From the NCBI GenBank assembly GCA_003427395.1, contig BFEA01000015.1, positions 3,298,695 to 3,318,808 of the forward strand: a stretch of 20,114 nucleotides of DNA, given 5' to 3'. A model generated the notes under the pieces. It ran no database searches. It saw only the letters and a program-made list of their open reading frames with translations, and had not been told where the DNA came from. Origin of the DNA: Chara braunii (lineage: Eukaryota > Streptophyta > Charophyceae > Charales > Characeae). The position numbers and the translations under genes are program-made. Of this stretch, positions 16,972 through 20,114 are shown piece after piece; positions within the stretch are counted from its first letter, which is position 1; the number at the start of each line of letters is the position of its first letter.

Positions 16972-17379
16972 ATCTTCTTTTCTCCTATGATTCTAAACTG
17001 CAGCTTTCAATGACGCACGCGTTTAACATAAAAGTTTGGTCGTCTTCCTTGACTTTTCCTTCGTTTTGAAATCTTACGCGACGTCGAACATGGTTCATTC
17101 ACATTCATTCTATCGACTTGTCCCGTTCCTCCACCATCCTCTATAGTACTTTCAACAACTATTGCACTTCCATCATAGCCCGATGACACACGATGAGGCA
17201 TCGACGGTAACGATCCAAGTTTCAAACGATGCACAACTTTATTGGCACGCAGTCGTCAAATCAACAACATACGGTACCGACTGCTGCGCCTTGAACAAAT
17301 CAGTTTTCCATAATAATAATCTTCTTCGTCGATTATGAGATCACATGAACTTTCTAATCAATGTGTTTGGCGATTTCGG
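16972..17379 (-). pseudogene. Degenerate minus-strand frame, basic product, unknown
   Basis: A 75-codon frame (17234-17007) reads MHRLKLGSLPSMPHRVSSG and ends in a basic stretch SRKISKRRKSQGRRPNF. It lies just upstream of RepHel and could be an N-terminal extension or separate ORF of the Helitron. No family was recognised. The sequence at 17235-17379 shows nothing. Confidence 0.3.
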
Positions 17380-18242
17380 TTAGGCCGTGACAACAAAAGA
17401 TGGATGTGCATAAACATTTGTCAAAGTAGGAAAAAGGTTGCTCTCAAAATATTTTTGCCAGACATCCGCAGTCAATGTCGAGGATGAACAATAGTGCACA
17501 TGTGCCGAGTGCAAGGGAAAATCATCGAGTAAAATCAATTTTTCGACCATCGAAACGGAATCTGCATTTATTGCAACATCCGTAGGAATTTCAAGTGGAC
17601 GTTCACTTTGTAAGGTCATAGAAAGATTTTCATGACAACTAATGTGATCCGTACGAACATTGATATTTCCTTGACTCGTTGTTTTGAAAAACACAGAGCT
17701 TATGAAATCATTCATCGATGAAATCGTTTTTCAAAAAGATAGAGACCTATCACTATATTGTTCTTCGATAGAATAATCGGGACCATCATCTTGAGTTACC
17801 ATCGGTTGTTTATCTCTCATCGGAGCAATCCCCTCACATGCAACACCTACCGTCTGTTGTAAAGACCTTCGGGGCGACTTTGGGAAAGTGGTTATCCGCG
17901 TTTTCACTATTTGTGTTGTGATGACATCGGTGTCGCACTTGCAGAGCGATCGAGAGTAATATCCGAACCTATACGCAATTTTAATCCATGGTTGGATGAG
18001 GAAGAAGGGCGGTCTAATGAAGACAAACCGACTTGATCTGGAACAACGGAATGACACTGAGTACACTCTGATACTATCGGGGATGACACCAAAGGATCCT
18101 CAACAGTTCTTTCACAACGGCGAAGGCATTTGCGATGCTTCCACGAAACATGCAATGACCTATTCGTAGGTGAAGAGAAGGTTGAAACAGTGGATAAATT
18201 ACTGTTGGTTGAATCGTCATGTTGCCCTTAGTTCTCTGCCAT
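17380..18242 (-). pseudogene. Degenerate minus-strand ORF upstream of RepHel, unknown
   Basis: An ATG at 18240-18242 opens a frame with a TAA four codons on, then about 110 codons (Ser/Thr-rich, with RKCLRRCERTV and SECTQCHSVV) to 17907. Another frame is open 18066-17731 and, after one TGA, 17715-17380 (Asp/Ser/Val-rich). Both may be parts of one frameshifted gene. The orientation matches RepHel, so it may be a Helitron ORF or a captured gene. No domain was recognised. Confidence 0.35.
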
Positions 18243-18349
18243 ATTAATGAGAACGTACGTACGCATTTGTACATGGGCACGTCATGGTGGATAGGAGGAA
18301 TAAGATGCATATAGACAATCAAAACGAAAAGAATACACCTCAAAACATT

Positions 18350-18589
18350 TGTATGTAGATGTAATTATATGAAGAAGAGTAATATTGTATCAAACAAAAA
18401 AGAAAAAAAAACAGGAAAAACAAAGAAGACGTAGTCCAACATATAGAATGGAGCCGAAATGGGAAGCATAGAAGATCAAAGAAAATAAAGAGTTTTTTTT
18501 TTTTTTTTTTTTTTTTAGCGTGTATATCCAGGTTAATGAATGTTAATTCAGATCAGAATTTCTTTGTCCGTGCAAATATAGATGTATAG
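18350..18589. other. AT-rich intergenic sequence with T24 tract
   Basis: Contains an A/G-rich stretch at about 18397-18430 and 24 consecutive T at 18493-18516. No gene is supported. Confidence 0.6.
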
Positions 18590-19000
18590 GTCCACTTTCA
18601 TGTTTGTGCAAACGTTTAATCGGGACCGGAACTTCTTTGGACTCCTATTGAGGTTAATTAAGATGCCTCCTATTTTATTATTATACCTCATTCGGTTCTT
18701 ATGCTCGATTTGTGATCCTATACACCCCTTAGTCTTTTCAGGGCCCCGTGCGATAGAGTTATACGTACCTCGTTTGCCCACGTTTGCCCTTTGTCATTCT
18801 CTCGCAGGGCTCACTTTCCTGTTCAGATAAATTTGTCACTGGGATCAAAACTTCTTTTGACTTCAATCCACATTAATCGAAGCGGCTCCTACTTGCGGCC
18901 AGCCTTAGGTATCATAAGTCAATCATCCGTTCACAAAAGATTTGGAGAAGGTAAAATGTCTTCGCTGACTTTTTCGAGCCCCGATCGCTAGCAAGTAGTC
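18590..19000. repeat. Diverged tandem duplication, 219-bp period
   Basis: Unit 1 (about 18590-18765) and unit 2 (about 18809-18999) align at an offset of 219: cactttc at 18593/18812, acttcttt at 18631/18850, ttaat at 18654/18873. The offset grows to 235 near the end, where ctttt..agggcccc (18734) matches ctttttcgagcccc (18969). Divergence is high, so the duplication is old. No protein was recognised on either strand. Confidence 0.6.
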
Positions 19001-20014
19001 CGTAGTACCTATTATCCGCGCCTGAGTACGAGGACCAAATCTCGGACGTAGGCCTTGGCTTCACCGCAACAACATTGCACCACCCCCATAAATGAGTCTA
19101 TGTGGCGTGCCGCACCTCTCACCAGCCAGCCTCGAAGGTCATGGATCCATGAAGAATCATTCCTAGCGATCGAGGTCGGGCAAACCGTTGATGGACTCAC
19201 CTTTCTTCTCCTCTTTTGCTTGGGCGACTTTGATGAGATAGGAGCAAATGAGGTACAGAACAAGACTTTTTGGAACGGGTCTAGGCGAGAGGAGGTCATT
19301 CGTGATAGCGCGGGTGCCTTGGGACAAATGCTACGTATATTGTCAGTTTTATTCTTTCTTATCGGATTGGTTCCTTCTCAAATATTCATTCGAAATACAT
19401 AGTGTGACCCCCCCTCCCAATAACACTTAATTTGCTTCACATAAGCGCTTGAATATTTTCATCGGTCCATGTAGACCAATCATACGTACCTTGATTGTTC
19501 TCGAGCATGTTTTGCTTTCCTTCGATACCGTTTACTAGAAGACGACCTAAGTTTATTGTTGTTTTTTAATTTACTATCGAGACTATAATTATTCAATCGA
19601 GACTCTTCCTTTCTAATTATTCATAAAAATTACGTTATAACATCACATAACATTTAAGCCTACATTTTTTTTTTTCCCAATCTCAACCAGTTTTGAACAT
19701 TATCTCATGTCTATATTTTGAGGGATACTGACCTGGCTGTTTTTTTAAGAATAAGCAAAACAGTATAAGAATGAACACACAAAATCATGCAATATTGAAA
19801 AACGAAATTTAACAAATGTTAGTAACTAAGGATTAATATCATCTCCATAACCATGAACACGTAAAACACGAGATCACATACCAACAAACGACTAAGACAA
19901 TTTTTATTTGTACACATCAACAATATTTTTTTTTAATTTCATGGACAGTTCTCAAAAAAAGAAATGCTCCCCCCCCAAAAAAAAAGGGAAAGAGAGAGAA
20001 ACGACTTAAATAAG
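19001..20014. other. Unrecognised sequence, AT-rich from about 19420
   Basis: A 115-codon plus frame at 19055-19402 (MASPQQHCTTPINESMWRAA) has a hydrophobic stretch near its end (LRILSVLFFLIGLVPSQ). It overlaps a 95-codon minus frame, and neither has a recognisable domain. From about 19420 the sequence is AT-rich with no gene supported. A Helitron 5' terminus could lie here but was not identified. Confidence 0.4.
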
Positions 20015-20024
20015 ACACACACAC

Positions 20025-20114
<90 letters not shown>
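20015..20114. repeat. (AC)n then (GA)n microsatellite
   Basis: A short AC run at 20015-20024 passes into GA repeats that continue, with one interruption near 20041-20045, to the window end. Confidence 0.95.

Noticed and set aside
19055-19402. Membrane protein gene of 115 codons
   Set aside because: One hydrophobic stretch only, an overlapping frame of similar length on the other strand, and no recognised domain. Kept only as a remark in the region entry.

Overview
This window is eukaryotic, repeat-rich and gene-poor. It has no bacterial operons or ribosome-binding sites. It contains microsatellites at both ends, homopolymer tracts up to 33 G and 24 T, SINE-like repeats, two decayed LINE copies, and a long decayed Helitron. 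The LINE zf-RVT tail and the RepHel Helitron fit a plant-lineage genome. A streptophyte alga such as a charophyte is a guess from general resemblance, not a demonstrated assignment. Two single n bases (2699 and 4044) suggest draft assembly.

Layout. Positions 1-3490 hold a (GT)n tract, a GC-rich inverted repeat, an 81-bp tandem duplication, two tRNA-derived SINE-like copies (about 823 and 2012), a G33 tract, a plus-strand copy of a module also found in the LINE tails, and a 31-bp inverted-repeat pair 670 bp apart. Positions 3493-8358 are two minus-strand LINE copies lying head to tail. The longer (3493-6772) keeps reverse transcriptase motifs A and C and a CCHC zf-RVT finger. The shorter (6826-8358) keeps only the C-terminal part. 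Both share the same 3' tail, including a 10-bp stem-loop. A retrotransposon-type zinc-knuckle ORF (8551-8910, minus) lies next to the shorter copy. Positions 8911-10500 are mostly unrecognised sequence with one diverged tail-module copy.

Positions 12302-16951 (minus) are a Helitron RepHel pseudogene. It runs from an Arg/Ser-rich N-terminus and Cys cluster, through the Helitron-like N domain, the HUH/Y2 Rep nuclease and a linker, to a Pif1-type helicase. Twelve in-frame stops and several frameshifts interrupt it, yet the HUH histidines, the paired tyrosines and the Walker A motif are still readable. A repeat cluster with a 55-bp-stem foldback (11911-12290) lies just past its stop codon. Beyond that is an unrecognised degenerate gene (about 10580-11776, minus) with a possible 67-nt intron in front of it. 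Upstream of RepHel, 17007-18242 carries decayed minus-strand ORFs of unknown function that could belong to the same Helitron. From 18590 to the end there is a diverged 219-bp tandem duplication, AT-rich sequence and a (GA)n microsatellite.

I see no intact host gene. Everything recognisable is mobile DNA in decay: an autonomous-type LINE with possible SINE partners, and an autonomous-type Helitron whose machinery is now broken. No Helitron terminus or LINE target-site duplication could be fixed by eye.
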